Shown piece after piece: positions 25,976 through 34,933 of a stretch of 54,820 nucleotides of DNA. The translations under genes were made by a program, and so were the position numbers. Under the pieces are notes generated by a model. The model saw only the letters and a program-made list of their open reading frames with translations. It was not told the origin of the DNA and made no database searches. The DNA comes from Candidatus Neomicrothrix sp. UBA6944 (GTDB lineage Bacteria; Actinomycetota; Acidimicrobiia; Acidimicrobiales; Poriferisodalaceae): contig DJZU01000005.1 in assembly GCA_002448715.1 (NCBI GenBank), forward strand, positions 1 to 54,820, given 5' to 3'. The number at the start of each line of letters is the position of its first letter. The first letter of the stretch is position 1.

Positions 25976-28015
25976 TCAACCGAAATCTGCTCTGAGTTCG
26001 CGCTCGTGTTCGTTTAGGTGCGGCGCCCGACTCGGGTGCGGGCCCGCACCTTTAATTAACTGGCCGACTTGTGTTAGCGGTCCCCAACCTGGTGAATCTG
26101 GGTGCTCGCAAACTAAATCGTTAGCGATTGCAAGTGGACTCCCTACAAATCCTTTCCTTTCAACCGGTATTCGTCCCTCATCATCAACCCAAAACCACTC
26201 GCCGTTTTCCTCTACGTATTGGTGAGTTTCATCAGGACCTTTGTAATCGAAGCCGCCAAACTCTGGAGTTGACCTATTCGCGTACTCGACAAACTCTGCG
26301 GCTTGGGCCGCCGTAGTGGTTTGCACCAAAGATGTATGAACAGTCTGTGTTCTACCCGTGGTGAGCCTGTGGTAGAGAGCAGTAACGACTCCGAAGGCTG
26401 CAATAACAGGTGTCGACGCATCGTGAACGGGCACAGTGAGGAAAACAGGTTCGCCATCGCCTCCTTGGGCCGCCATCATGCCCCCAAGGGCCTGCAAAAG
26501 GGGATCGAAAGCTGGCTGATTAGCTCGAGATTCATCAGAGCCATAACCGGGGCTCTTCACTAAGACCAGGTCATCACGCACTCTTCGCAACTCGTCCGCT
26601 GAGCAGCCGAGCCTTTCTGCGACCCCTGGCCGAAAGTTTTCGACAACGACGTCTGCGGAACGCACCATTTTGTACAGGAATTCTCTATCTGAAGATTCTT
26701 TAAGATCGAGCGTGATCCCCTTCTTACCTTGGTTCCAGCCATTAAACATTGGGCTAAAGCTGCGGAATGGGTCTGCGTCGGGAGGCTCGACCTTTACGAC
26801 CTCAGACCCAAGCATCGCCAGGTGTCGGGTAATAACAGGTCCCGCAATGAAGGAGGCCAAATCGACAGCGAAGGTCCCGGCTAGGGGCGGGCCACCTTGA
26901 CCAGATCCGCTTCCAGGCTCGTGTGTTTCCATCAGAACCGCATCGGTATGTTGCCCAATAGACGGAGCGGGCACTATCGGCGTGGCAGGGCATGCATCTA
27001 GATGCAGTGGCTGAATAGGCATCGATAACTGCCCAAGTTCTGGATGATGGATGCTTTCGATCAAGTTGTTGCTCGCGGCTAGGTCGGAGGCGAGAAATTC
27101 CTGCCTTGTTTGAATCGGCTGACAGGGGACGTCGTGGTTCCGAAGGGTTTCAATCCATTCATTCCGCTTACGACGAGCGAACTCTTCTTCGAGAATTGGC
27201 GTTATGTATGCCAATGGGTCAGGCTCGATCAATCCCCATGGCGGGTTAGGTAAGAGGGGGTCGTCGAGTAGGTCTAAGCGATCTATGGCTTCAAGCATGG
27301 AGTGATAAAATCGGTGGGTGCCGCAAGCAACGAACAGCCATTTGCTGTCGGCTGCTTTAAACGGTCGGTAAGCAGGGGCACGGCCAGCCGGTCCAAGGGG
27401 GCTTGCCCCGTCTCGCTCTTGTGGGATCTCGGGCGACCAGAAGTCGCCTATTTGCATCACTCCTGAACCAGCTAGTTCTGAGACCTCATATGTTGGGGCT
27501 GAGCCGTGCGCCTCGCGAGCGTACAGGCCAGATGCCGCAGCTAGTGCGCCCAGCATGCCAGCTCCGTAAGAGGCCAGGGGTAGCACCACGTGAACGGGCC
27601 CTTCAGTCCAACTCACCTGGTTCCAACCGATTCCGGTCGCGGCAGCCACTTGCTGCCACGAGCCACTCTGCTCTGCCCTCGCACCAGCGGAACCCCATGT
27701 AGGCATGCTCACAATGACTGCTCCAGGCGCTAGCGATCGAGCACGGTCAGCCTCTCCCCTATTGCTGGCGATAACTACGTCAGCTGTCTTAAGTAGGTTG
27801 CTGTCATCGTTGACAACAACGGAGCGCTTATTTCTGTTGAAGACCTGAAATCCAGGGTCATTCCTGTAACTGTCACCCTCGGCTGATTCGATCTTAATGA
27901 CGTCGGCGCCTTGGTCAGCCAGAAATCGTGCTGCGTATGGCCCCGCTATTCCTTCAGTAAGTTCGATTACGCGGATGCCTGTGTAGGCCCCAAATCCGGT
28001 CACCGACTCCCCCAT
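25976..28015 (-). CDS. Double-length CaiB/BaiF (class III) CoA-transferase
   Basis: 679 residues with two tandem class III CoA-transferase halves: residues about 8-350 (GIRVIELTEGIAGPYAARFL) and about 375-650 (FAVDLASFIAGPVITRHLA). The catalytic Asp of the family lies in a segment that reads VLPLASYGAG in the first half, where Asp is absent, and TVPVHDASTP in the second half, where Asp is kept. So probably only the second half is catalytic. It moves CoA between carboxylic acids. A GTG four codons inside, with GGGGGAG before it, is an alternative start. Confidence 0.87.
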   Translation of the reverse strand: MGESVTGFGAYTGIRVIELTEGIAGPYAARFLADQGADVIKIESAEGDSYRNDPGFQVFNRNKRSVVVNDDSNLLKTADVVIASNRGEADRARSLAPGAVIVSMPTWGSAGARAEQSGSWQQVAAATGIGWNQVSWTEGPVHVVLPLASYGAGMLGALAAASGLYAREAHGSAPTYEVSELAGSGVMQIGDFWSPEIPQERDGASPLGPAGRAPAYRPFKAADSKWLFVACGTHRFYHSMLEAIDRLDLLDDPLLPNPPWGLIEPDPLAYITPILEEEFARRKRNEWIETLRNHDVPCQPIQTRQEFLASDLAASNNLIESIHHPELGQLSMPIQPLHLDACPATPIVPAPSIGQHTDAVLMETHEPGSGSGQGGPPLAGTFAVDLASFIAGPVITRHLAMLGSEVVKVEPPDADPFRSFSPMFNGWNQGKKGITLDLKESSDREFLYKMVRSADVVVENFRPGVAERLGCSADELRRVRDDLVLVKSPGYGSDESRANQPAFDPLLQALGGMMAAQGGDGEPVFLTVPVHDASTPVIAAFGVVTALYHRLTTGRTQTVHTSLVQTTTAAQAAEFVEYANRSTPEFGGFDYKGPDETHQYVEENGEWFWVDDEGRIPVERKGFVGSPLAIANDLVCEHPDSPGWGPLTQVGQLIKGAGPHPSRAPHLNEHERELRADFG

Positions 28016-28110
28016 CGTTGGCGCTGCCTTGAGTGCTCAGACTACCGAAATCCTTAGCTTGCTTGCCAGAACAGATGCGCCGCACTTGCCTAGCTTCTAA
28101 GCTCGTCTAT

Positions 28111-28899
28111 ATGACCGATACCACCGAACCTGTAGAAACCATCGAGCAGATGCTTCCCACTGCACCGACGTTTGACTCCATTGAGCAGGAGCGCCAGCAT
28201 CGAAAAGAGCGTTTGGCTTCGGTGTTTCGCGTCTTTTCAAAGTTTGGATTTGAAGAAGGCCTGGCCGGGCACGTGACTGCACGCGACCCTGAACTAGAAG
28301 ATCATTTTTGGGTTAACCCTTTCGGCGTTCCGTTCGCTCACATCAAAACTTCCGATCTTTTACTCGTTGATCACGCCGGCAACATCGTTGAAGGCAGGCA
28401 TCCGCTGAACCAGGCCGCGTTCGCCATCCACAGCAGAGTTCATCAAGCAAGGCCGGATGTCATTGCCGCTGCGCACACTCATTCGCTCTACGGCAAAACC
28501 TGGTCAAGTCTAGGGCGTCTGTTGGATCCGTTGACTCAGGACGCATGTGCTTTCTTTGAGGACCACGCTTTATTCGATGACTTCACAGGGGTGGTTTTAG
28601 ATACCGACGAAGGCGATCGCATAGGTGCCGCCCTAGGAGACAAGAAAGCAGTGATTTTAAAAAATCATGGGTTGCTGACCGTCGGTCACACTGTGGACGA
28701 GGCAGCCTGGTGGTTCATCACGATGGAACGTACCTGTCAGAGCCAGCTACTAGCAGAAGCGGCTGGTACTCCAAGCCCCATCCGTGAGGAGGTAGCCCGA
28801 CATACCGCAGATCAAGTCGGTAGTCATTTGGCGGGATGGTTCAGCTACCAACCGATTTACGACAAAATTCTGGCTGAAAACGACGAGTTTCTGAACTAG
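28111..28899 (+). CDS. Class II aldolase/adducin family protein
   Basis: 262 residues from ATG 28111; upstream in-frame codons lack family similarity. Zinc ligands are visible in AAAHTHSLYGK and LKNHGLLTVG. The N-terminus RLASVFRVFSKFGFEEGLAGHVTARDP is typical of the non-sugar members of the family in bacteria. The reaction could be aldol cleavage or decarboxylation of a keto acid. There is no Shine-Dalgarno sequence, so it may be leaderless. It is divergent from the CoA-transferase gene. Confidence 0.87.
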   Translation: MTDTTEPVETIEQMLPTAPTFDSIEQERQHRKERLASVFRVFSKFGFEEGLAGHVTARDPELEDHFWVNPFGVPFAHIKTSDLLLVDHAGNIVEGRHPLNQAAFAIHSRVHQARPDVIAAAHTHSLYGKTWSSLGRLLDPLTQDACAFFEDHALFDDFTGVVLDTDEGDRIGAALGDKKAVILKNHGLLTVGHTVDEAAWWFITMERTCQSQLLAEAAGTPSPIREEVARHTADQVGSHLAGWFSYQPIYDKILAENDEFLN

Positions 28900-28937
28900 C
28901 AAAGCCAAGCATTCGCTCCTTGCTCCTAGTGTCGCTT

Positions 28938-30524
28938 TCAGGCAAGAAGGTCTGCCGCCATGTCGCGGAGTTCAGTTTTCAAGACCTTGTTTGAGGGGTT
29001 CAACGGTAATTCTTCGACAATCCAGAAATAGCGCGGGACCTTGTAGTTTGCCATCTGCTCTTTACACCACTCACCTAGTTCTTGCAGATCAGGCGGGCCT
29101 GTCGGTGCAGCCACGACGAAAGCGGCTCCCACTTCCCCGAGACGTTCGTCGGGGACACCGATCACTGCAACCTGACCAACTGCTTGATGTTCAAGCATTG
29201 TGGCCTCTATCTCCGCTGGGTAGGTGTTGAATCCACCGTTGATGAACATGTCCTTTTTGCGATCGGTTATATCGATATAGCCCGCGGCGTCCATCACACA
29301 AATATCGCCGGTGCGCATCCACCCATCTTCGTCGATAGTCTCGGCGGTTTGTTCGGGCTCGTCTAGATAGCCGCGCATGACTGCATATCCCTTAACTAAA
29401 AGCTCTCCTGGTTGACCCTGCGTCACGTCATTGCCCTCGTCATCTATAAGCCTCAATTCGATCCCAGGCAGAGCTTTGCCGCTAGTAGTAGCCACGACTT
29501 CGGGCGGATCATCAGCGGCGCAGATGGTCACCAGGCCATGAGTTTCCGTCATCCCATAGGCGGTAACGACGGTTCCGAATCCCAAACGTTCTCTCATGTC
29601 GACCACGGTCTCAACCGGGATGCTCGCAGCGCCGGTGACGGCCGAACGCAGTGACGACGTGTCGTAATCGTCTAGATCCTTATAGTTGATTAAGCCCTGG
29701 AAGATAGCTGGAGGTCCTGGAAAGACTGTCACCTTGTCGTCCTGAATCCGCTGCAGAACGGTTGCCACATCGAATACAGGGTGGGGAAGTATCGTCGCCC
29801 CGTGAATGAAACAAGGATTAATAGCTCCGTTGAAGCCAAACGCATGAAAGAAAGGGTTGACGATCAACATGCGATCGCCCTGTCGCATACCTAATTCGCG
29901 TGCATAGTGACTAAAACCGCGAATGATCGGGCCTTGTTCGACCATCACGCCCTTGGGCACACCGGTCGTGCCAGAGGTGAACATTATTAAACCCAGGTCT
30001 GATCCCGAGGCCCTGGACGCCCGATCCTGCGCTTCTTGCTGATCAGCCTCGGTACTTCGATCGAGAAAATCTTTAAGTGAGATCGTCCCTTCAGGTATGT
30101 CACCTCGAAGAATTACGATGTCCTGCAAAGACTCCACGTTTTCTCCTGACTCCCTTAGATCAGTTACGTAGTCATTTCCCAGAAAGCCGACGACCGTGAA
30201 TAGCAGTTTCACTTCGGCTTTTTGGAGAACGAATGCTGCTTCCCTCCCTTTGAACCGAGTGTTAACTGGAACCAAGACTGCTCCAGCTCCGAAAACAGCC
30301 ATCGCAGCGACTACCCACTCCCAGGAATTAGGGGCCCATACAGCCACGCGATCGCCGGGGTTGATACCTGAAGCCACCATCGATGCGGATGCATCGTCAA
30401 TCCGTCGCCTCATTTCCGCGAAATCGAAGCTGACATCGCCATCAGAGATCGCCTGGCTTGAACCAAACTCTCTCGATGCTCGTTTGACCAAAGCAGGGAA
30501 GTTATCCGGAATTGGTGTGGTCAT
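28938..30524 (-). CDS. Acyl-CoA synthetase (AMP-forming), FadD3-like
   Basis: 528 residues. The AMP-binding motif IMFTSGTTGVPKG, the YGMTETHGLV motif, WMRTGDICVMD and ITDRKKDMFINGG complete the adenylate-forming signature. The final catalytic Lys is in NKVLKTELR. FINGGFNTYPAEIE is typical of the FadD3/steroid-side-chain and short-acid ligases. It activates a carboxylic acid to its CoA ester at the cost of ATP. It follows the methyltransferase gene by 28 bases. Confidence 0.9.
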   Translation of the reverse strand: MTTPIPDNFPALVKRASREFGSSQAISDGDVSFDFAEMRRRIDDASASMVASGINPGDRVAVWAPNSWEWVVAAMAVFGAGAVLVPVNTRFKGREAAFVLQKAEVKLLFTVVGFLGNDYVTDLRESGENVESLQDIVILRGDIPEGTISLKDFLDRSTEADQQEAQDRASRASGSDLGLIMFTSGTTGVPKGVMVEQGPIIRGFSHYARELGMRQGDRMLIVNPFFHAFGFNGAINPCFIHGATILPHPVFDVATVLQRIQDDKVTVFPGPPAIFQGLINYKDLDDYDTSSLRSAVTGAASIPVETVVDMRERLGFGTVVTAYGMTETHGLVTICAADDPPEVVATTSGKALPGIELRLIDDEGNDVTQGQPGELLVKGYAVMRGYLDEPEQTAETIDEDGWMRTGDICVMDAAGYIDITDRKKDMFINGGFNTYPAEIEATMLEHQAVGQVAVIGVPDERLGEVGAAFVVAAPTGPPDLQELGEWCKEQMANYKVPRYFWIVEELPLNPSNKVLKTELRDMAADLLA

Positions 30525-30552
30525 TTCTTGCTCAATTTCCTCTCGTCATGTT

Positions 30553-31359
30553 CTAGATCTGAGCAACTGCTTCGCCATTGATGAACTGAAAATAGCCATC
30601 CGGATTAGCAGCCCATTCGCGCCACCCTTCGGCTAATGCCTCTAAGTCTGCGCGAGAGGCGTACCCATATTCCATTGCCTGCTCAGAAAAGCCCGTGGTT
30701 AAGCATCGGTCTGCCCAAGAAAGTCCCCAATTCTCTCTTTCTTCTTTAGTCGCGTAAACGCCTGCTGAAGCCGAACATCTAACTGAGTGGATCCCTGCCT
30801 GATGGAACCAGCCAAGAAGATGTCGCCCAGCATCCGGCTCGGCACCATTATGCCTAGCTACCAAGCGATATATCCGCCGCCATTCATCGATTGTTTGCGA
30901 TTCGGGACTACAGGACATCGTGTAATAATCTGCATCTCTGACAGCCACAAACCCACCGATCTTCGTAACTCGAGCCATCTCTGTTATTGCCAGAACCGGG
31001 TCGGTGAGGTGCTGCAAAACTTGGTGTGCGTACGTCAAATCAAATGAGTTGTCGTCGTAGGGCAATTCGTATACGGACGCTTGTTCCACCAAGATGTTCG
31101 AAGTGCCGGCACTTCGGACCGTCTCGTTGGCTGTTTCAAGGATTTGGTCTCCGAGATCAATCGCTGTGACGAACCCTTGGTCGGCCCACTCCGCTAAACC
31201 AACTGAAATTGATGCAGGTCCACACCCGACGTCCAGAATTTGAGAAGTCGACGAGACCACGTCTCGACAAAAAGCTGCTGAAGTTTGCGCTGTTCTCCTC
31301 GCGTGTTGGTTCACCGCCGCAGGTTGGTGACCGTGCGTGTACACATCGCGTTTGACCAT
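30553..31359 (-). CDS. SAM-dependent class I methyltransferase, UbiE-like
   Basis: 268 residues. Motif I ILDVGCGPASISVGLAEW, motif II VTAIDLGDQILE and YELPYDDNSFDLTYAHQVLQ give a class I fold of the Methyltransf_11/25 group. The N-terminal YTHGHQPAAVNQHARRTA block resembles fungal-type and actinobacterial small-molecule methyltransferases. The acceptor is unknown. It shares the 139-base divergent region with the carnitine operon. Confidence 0.88.
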   Translation of the reverse strand: MVKRDVYTHGHQPAAVNQHARRTAQTSAAFCRDVVSSTSQILDVGCGPASISVGLAEWADQGFVTAIDLGDQILETANETVRSAGTSNILVEQASVYELPYDDNSFDLTYAHQVLQHLTDPVLAITEMARVTKIGGFVAVRDADYYTMSCSPESQTIDEWRRIYRLVARHNGAEPDAGRHLLGWFHQAGIHSVRCSASAGVYATKEERENWGLSWADRCLTTGFSEQAMEYGYASRADLEALAEGWREWAANPDGYFQFINGEAVAQI

Positions 31360-31406
31360 CCTTAAAACTTAGGAGATTGAAACCGCGTCGTCACCTTCCA
31401 CCATGG

Positions 31407-31444
31407 CCATTGCTCTAATTGCTGTTGAGTACGGTTAGCAATGG
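31407..31444. promoter_or_regulatory. Inverted repeat upstream of the carnitine operon
   Basis: CCATTGCT (31407-31414) and AGCAATGG (31437-31444) form a perfect eight-base inverted repeat with a 22-base spacer, so the half sites lie about three helical turns apart. A second perfect palindrome GTGGGCCCAC follows at 31461-31470. Both sit between the divergent methyltransferase gene and the TTG start at 31499. A dimeric regulator site is a reasonable guess, unproven. Confidence 0.35.
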
Positions 31445-31498
31445 GAGTTCCTAGCGCGCCGTGGGCCCACTGGTCGGGTCTAAGGAGAGAGGACTAAG

Positions 31499-32716
31499 TT
31501 GACTAATTTCTTAGTGCCCGATTACTACAGCTACGACTGGATTTCTCTTGAGTCTGCGTCGCTTTTACCGAACGGTCGCGTTTTGGTTACTTGGCCCGAC
31601 GGTCATGAGTTGGAATGCCATCCTTTGTGGCTACGCGAGAACTCCCCCGGCCCCGGTGGCATCGATCCTCGCTCGAAAGAGAATGATCTTGATGTCGCAA
31701 AGCTGGACCTCGACACCCAGATAAAGGCGCTTTCGGTTGAAAACGGTGGACTGGTTGTTGAGTTCGGTCCTGAATCCCGAAAGGCAAGGTTTCATCCAGG
31801 TTGGTTGCGACACGTAGCAGATGGGGATCATTACCCGTTTGCTTTATTGCCGGATCTCCAAGTCTGGACATCCAGAGATCTGCCCGAACCCCCGACGCAT
31901 CTAGGCCCCTTGGTGATCGAAAACGATGAAGCGTTCGTTGACTGGCTGCACGATCTCCTTAGATACGGGCTGGCTCGCTTGGTTTCTCTTCCTCCCGAAG
32001 ATGGCGTTGTCGAATTGATCGGAAGGCGAATTGGGGTTCTCCGTGATTCGAACTTTGGAGCAACCTGGCACGTAAGCGTTGATCTGGACCCCAATTCGAC
32101 GGCTAATACAACTATTGGACTGCCTGCACACAGCGACCTGCCCTCTAGAGAGACGCCTCCCGGGTTTCAGCTTCTGCACTGCCTAGAAAACACTGTTGCC
32201 GGCGGCAGATCAACAATGACTGACGGATTAGCGGTCGCCCAGCATTTCGAAGAAAACGAACCGGAGGTAATGAAATCGCTCACCAACGATGAGTGGGTCT
32301 TTTCCAATCGTGATGGCAAACATGATCATCGGTGGACTGGACCAATGATCGACAGAGGGGATGGTCGCGTGCCGTGGACGTTTCGCGCATTTCATCCGGT
32401 TCGCGGTTTTCCTGCTATGCCTCCGGAACGCATAAACGACGCTTATTTCGCTATGCAGCGCTTCGGCCGAGTTGCCAATAGCAGCGACTTCCAAATTCGT
32501 TACGACCTCAACCCAGGCGATCTGATTGCGTTTGATAACCGTCGTGTGCTGCATGGACGAGAGTCTTTTGATTCCAGCGAAGGGCACAGGAGACTCCGTG
32601 GAACCTATCTTGATTCCGATGAGGTTTATTCACGCATGAGGGTCTTGCGGCATTCCATTCATGAGCCGGGCCATTCACTAGCTTTCTCCTCAGCACGAAA
32701 GGAAAGCAATGCCTGA
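31499..32716 (+). CDS. Gamma-butyrobetaine hydroxylase-like 2-oxoglutarate/Fe(II) dioxygenase
   Basis: 405 residues from TTG 31499 with AAGGAGAGAGG upstream. Residues about 20-105 are the DUF971-like N-domain (WPDGHELECHPLWLRENS) that typifies gamma-butyrobetaine and trimethyllysine dioxygenases. The TauD-type catalytic domain has the HxD in LPAHSDLPSRE and the distal His in NRRVLHGRESF. It would hydroxylate gamma-butyrobetaine to L-carnitine. The following two genes overlap it and continue the route, which supports this substrate. Confidence 0.9.
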   Translation: MTNFLVPDYYSYDWISLESASLLPNGRVLVTWPDGHELECHPLWLRENSPGPGGIDPRSKENDLDVAKLDLDTQIKALSVENGGLVVEFGPESRKARFHPGWLRHVADGDHYPFALLPDLQVWTSRDLPEPPTHLGPLVIENDEAFVDWLHDLLRYGLARLVSLPPEDGVVELIGRRIGVLRDSNFGATWHVSVDLDPNSTANTTIGLPAHSDLPSRETPPGFQLLHCLENTVAGGRSTMTDGLAVAQHFEENEPEVMKSLTNDEWVFSNRDGKHDHRWTGPMIDRGDGRVPWTFRAFHPVRGFPAMPPERINDAYFAMQRFGRVANSSDFQIRYDLNPGDLIAFDNRRVLHGRESFDSSEGHRRLRGTYLDSDEVYSRMRVLRHSIHEPGHSLAFSSARKESNA

Positions 32717-33602
32717 AGTTTTCATCACGTGCGCCGTAACGGGCGCTGGCGACACTGTCGACAAGTCAGACAAAGTACCGTTTACTCCCGAGAACATAGC
32801 TAGAGATGTCGTCGCTGCAGCCAAAGCAGGAGCAGCGATAGCCCATATTCACGTTCGAGACCCAATCACCGGTGATCCGGATCGTCAGGTTGACTACTAC
32901 CAAGAGGTAGTTGAACGAGTTAGAGCATCGAACATAGACGTCGTTCTCAATCTGACTGCTGGTATGGGCGGCGATCTTGTTATCGGTTCCGTCGAGGAGC
33001 CCCTCCCACTCGATAAACATCAGACTGATTTAGCTGGCGCTACTGAACGTCTCGACCATGTTCGCTTGTTGCATCCCGAAATCTGCACTCTCGACTGTGG
33101 AACTATGAACTTTGGGGAAGGCAACTACGTTGCTACCAACACCCACGACACGTTGGCGGAAATGGCCCGCCAAATTCAAGAGATCGGGGTACGCCCCGAA
33201 ATCGAAGTCTTCGACACGGGTCAATTATGGGAGGCCAAGGCACTTGTCGATCAAGGGTTAATAAACTTGCCAGTGATGGTGCAGCTCTGCATGGGCGTGC
33301 GGTGGGGTGCACCAAATGACTTGAACACTTTTATGGCTTTAGTGAACAATGTCCCGCCCGAATGGACGTTCTCGGCGTTTTCTCTAGGAAGAGACCAGCT
33401 CCCTTACGTCGCCTTGGCTGCTGTAGCAGGCGGCAACGCCCGCGTGGGACTTGAAGACAATTTGTATATGGATCGCGGTGAGTTGGCCACGAACGAGGGA
33501 CTTACGGCACGGGCCAAACAGATCTTGGAGGCTATGAACTTCGAGGTGATGGGACCACAGCAAGTCCGAGAAACGCTGGAATTAACGAAATGGGCTCCGT
33601 AA
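32709..33602 (+). CDS. BKACE (beta-keto acid cleavage enzyme), probably 3-dehydrocarnitine-specific (CdhC-like)
   Basis: 297 residues, overlapping the hydroxylase gene by eight bases, with AAGGAAAG before its ATG. The zinc motif AHIHVRDP and the C-terminal NARVGLEDNLYM block are those of DUF849/BKACE enzymes, which use acetyl-CoA to cleave beta-keto acids. Between a carnitine-forming and a carnitine-oxidising gene the expected reaction is 3-dehydrocarnitine plus acetyl-CoA to betainyl-CoA plus acetoacetate, as by Pseudomonas CdhC. The substrate is inferred from context. Confidence 0.88.
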   Translation: MPEVFITCAVTGAGDTVDKSDKVPFTPENIARDVVAAAKAGAAIAHIHVRDPITGDPDRQVDYYQEVVERVRASNIDVVLNLTAGMGGDLVIGSVEEPLPLDKHQTDLAGATERLDHVRLLHPEICTLDCGTMNFGEGNYVATNTHDTLAEMARQIQEIGVRPEIEVFDTGQLWEAKALVDQGLINLPVMVQLCMGVRWGAPNDLNTFMALVNNVPPEWTFSAFSLGRDQLPYVALAAVAGGNARVGLEDNLYMDRGELATNEGLTARAKQILEAMNFEVMGPQQVRETLELTKWAP

Positions 33603-34606
33603 CAAACATGCGTCAACCTGAGCGCGTAGCGATTATCGGAGCGGGGGTAATCGGCGCGGCCTGGGCCGCAAGATGGATGTTGCGTGGTTCCGATGTGCGT
33701 GTCTACGACCCAGGATTAGAAACAGAGCGGGTAGTGACCGAAGTTACGGCCAACGCTCGTCATTCGTGGGAACGAATGGGGGTTGCCCCTCTTAAGGAGG
33801 GTTCGCTGACGTTCGCTCAGTCAATTGGGGAGACTGCAAATGATGTAAGCCTCATCCAGGAGAGCGTTCCGGAAGACGTCGCATTGAAGAAAAAGGTTCT
33901 GGGGCAGATAGAAGAAGCAGCACCGAAATCAGCCTTGATCGCTTCATCTACCTCAGGGCTTCTCCCATCTGAGCTTCAGGAAGACATGGTGAATCCGGAA
34001 AGGTTTCTCGTCGGACACCCGTTTAACCCTGTCTATCTGCTGCCTATGGTCGAAGTAGTGGGCGGGCAGAGCACTAGTGCGGACTCTATCTCTTCTGCAA
34101 TGCACTTCTATGAGATAGCCGGCATGAAGCCTTTAGAAGTTCGAGTAGAAATCGATGCCTTTATCGCCGATCGCCTTCTGGAAGCGGTTTGGAGAGAAGC
34201 TCTGTGGCTCGTCGATGATGGAGTAGCAACAACTCAAGAGATCGATGATGTAATCCGATTTGGGTTTGGTTTGAGATGGGCTCAAATGGGACTGTTCGAG
34301 AACTACCGAATCGCCGGAGGCGAGGGAGGGATCAAACATTTCATTCAACAGTTCGGACCCTCTCTGGAATGGCCGTGGTCGAAGTTGACTGATACACCCG
34401 ATCTCACTCACGAGCTCGTTGAACGAATTAGCGCTCAGTCAGATGAGCAATCTGGCCATCTAACGGTTCGCCAACTTGAAAGAATTCGAGATAACAATTT
34501 GGTTGACATCTTGCTTGCTCTGGAAGGCAATTCTTGGGGAGCTGGTGAAACGGTGGCGGGTCTTCGCGACACGCAATCTCGTTCCGCTACTCCTCAAGAG
34601 AAATAG
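33590..34606 (+). CDS. L-carnitine 3-dehydrogenase
   Basis: 338 residues, starting inside the end of the BKACE gene (an ATG at 33608 is an alternative). The NAD site AIIGAGVIGAAWAA is near residue 14, ESVPEDVALKK and SSTSGLLPSEL follow, and GHPFNPVYLLPMVEV is the carnitine-dehydrogenase form of the 3-hydroxyacyl-CoA dehydrogenase family. It lacks the fused thioesterase domain seen in some relatives; a separate thioesterase is at 41202. It oxidises L-carnitine to 3-dehydrocarnitine. Confidence 0.88.
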   Translation: MGSVTNMRQPERVAIIGAGVIGAAWAARWMLRGSDVRVYDPGLETERVVTEVTANARHSWERMGVAPLKEGSLTFAQSIGETANDVSLIQESVPEDVALKKKVLGQIEEAAPKSALIASSTSGLLPSELQEDMVNPERFLVGHPFNPVYLLPMVEVVGGQSTSADSISSAMHFYEIAGMKPLEVRVEIDAFIADRLLEAVWREALWLVDDGVATTQEIDDVIRFGFGLRWAQMGLFENYRIAGGEGGIKHFIQQFGPSLEWPWSKLTDTPDLTHELVERISAQSDEQSGHLTVRQLERIRDNNLVDILLALEGNSWGAGETVAGLRDTQSRSATPQEK

Positions 34607-34781
34607 CGAATTCGGGGCAGTTCGCTACAGCTAAACGAGCCTTATCTTCCAGGTCTGAAGGCACTTCCCCGTCACCAATCTCTGTCGCATAGCCATAATC
34701 GTCAACGTCGAACAACTCCACCGCAAGAGAGAAGCAGCGGTTATGCCCCTGGCATTTTTCAGCATCGACCTTTACTCGCAT
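34587..34781 (-). CDS. 3Fe-4S ferredoxin (actinobacterial type)
   Basis: 64 residues from ATG 34781 with GGAGGAG upstream. Cluster residues are Cys10, Cys16 (CQGHNRC, with His13 at the fourth-ligand position) and Cys55 (ANCPE), the pattern of small 3Fe-4S ferredoxins that often serve cytochromes P450. No P450 lies in the window. Its 3' end overlaps the carnitine dehydrogenase by 20 bases in convergent orientation. It is divergent from the molybdoenzyme gene, for which it could be an electron carrier. Confidence 0.87.
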   Translation of the reverse strand: MRVKVDAEKCQGHNRCFSLAVELFDVDDYGYATEIGDGEVPSDLEDKARLAVANCPEFAISLEE

Positions 34782-34903
34782 TTGTCGCTCCTCCACCCGC
34801 TCGTGCCTCATCAATAACTTAGCGCTATTCGCAATGAAATCTTTTTTAGACCAGGAAGCCAAGTTCGGGGAAGAGCAAGGGGGTCTAGATCTTAAATTCC
34901 ATC

Positions 34904-34926
34904 TAATATAGAAAAAGCACAAGGAG
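34904..34926 (+). promoter_or_regulatory. -10-like box and ribosome binding site of the molybdoenzyme gene
   Basis: TAATAT at 34904-34909 resembles a sigma-70-type -10 hexamer. AAGGAG at 34921-34926, seven bases before the GTG at 34934, is a near-perfect Shine-Dalgarno sequence and fixes that start. No good -35 box is seen. The region is the 152-base divergent gap shared with the ferredoxin gene. Confidence 0.4.
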
Positions 34927-34933
34927 TTGAACC

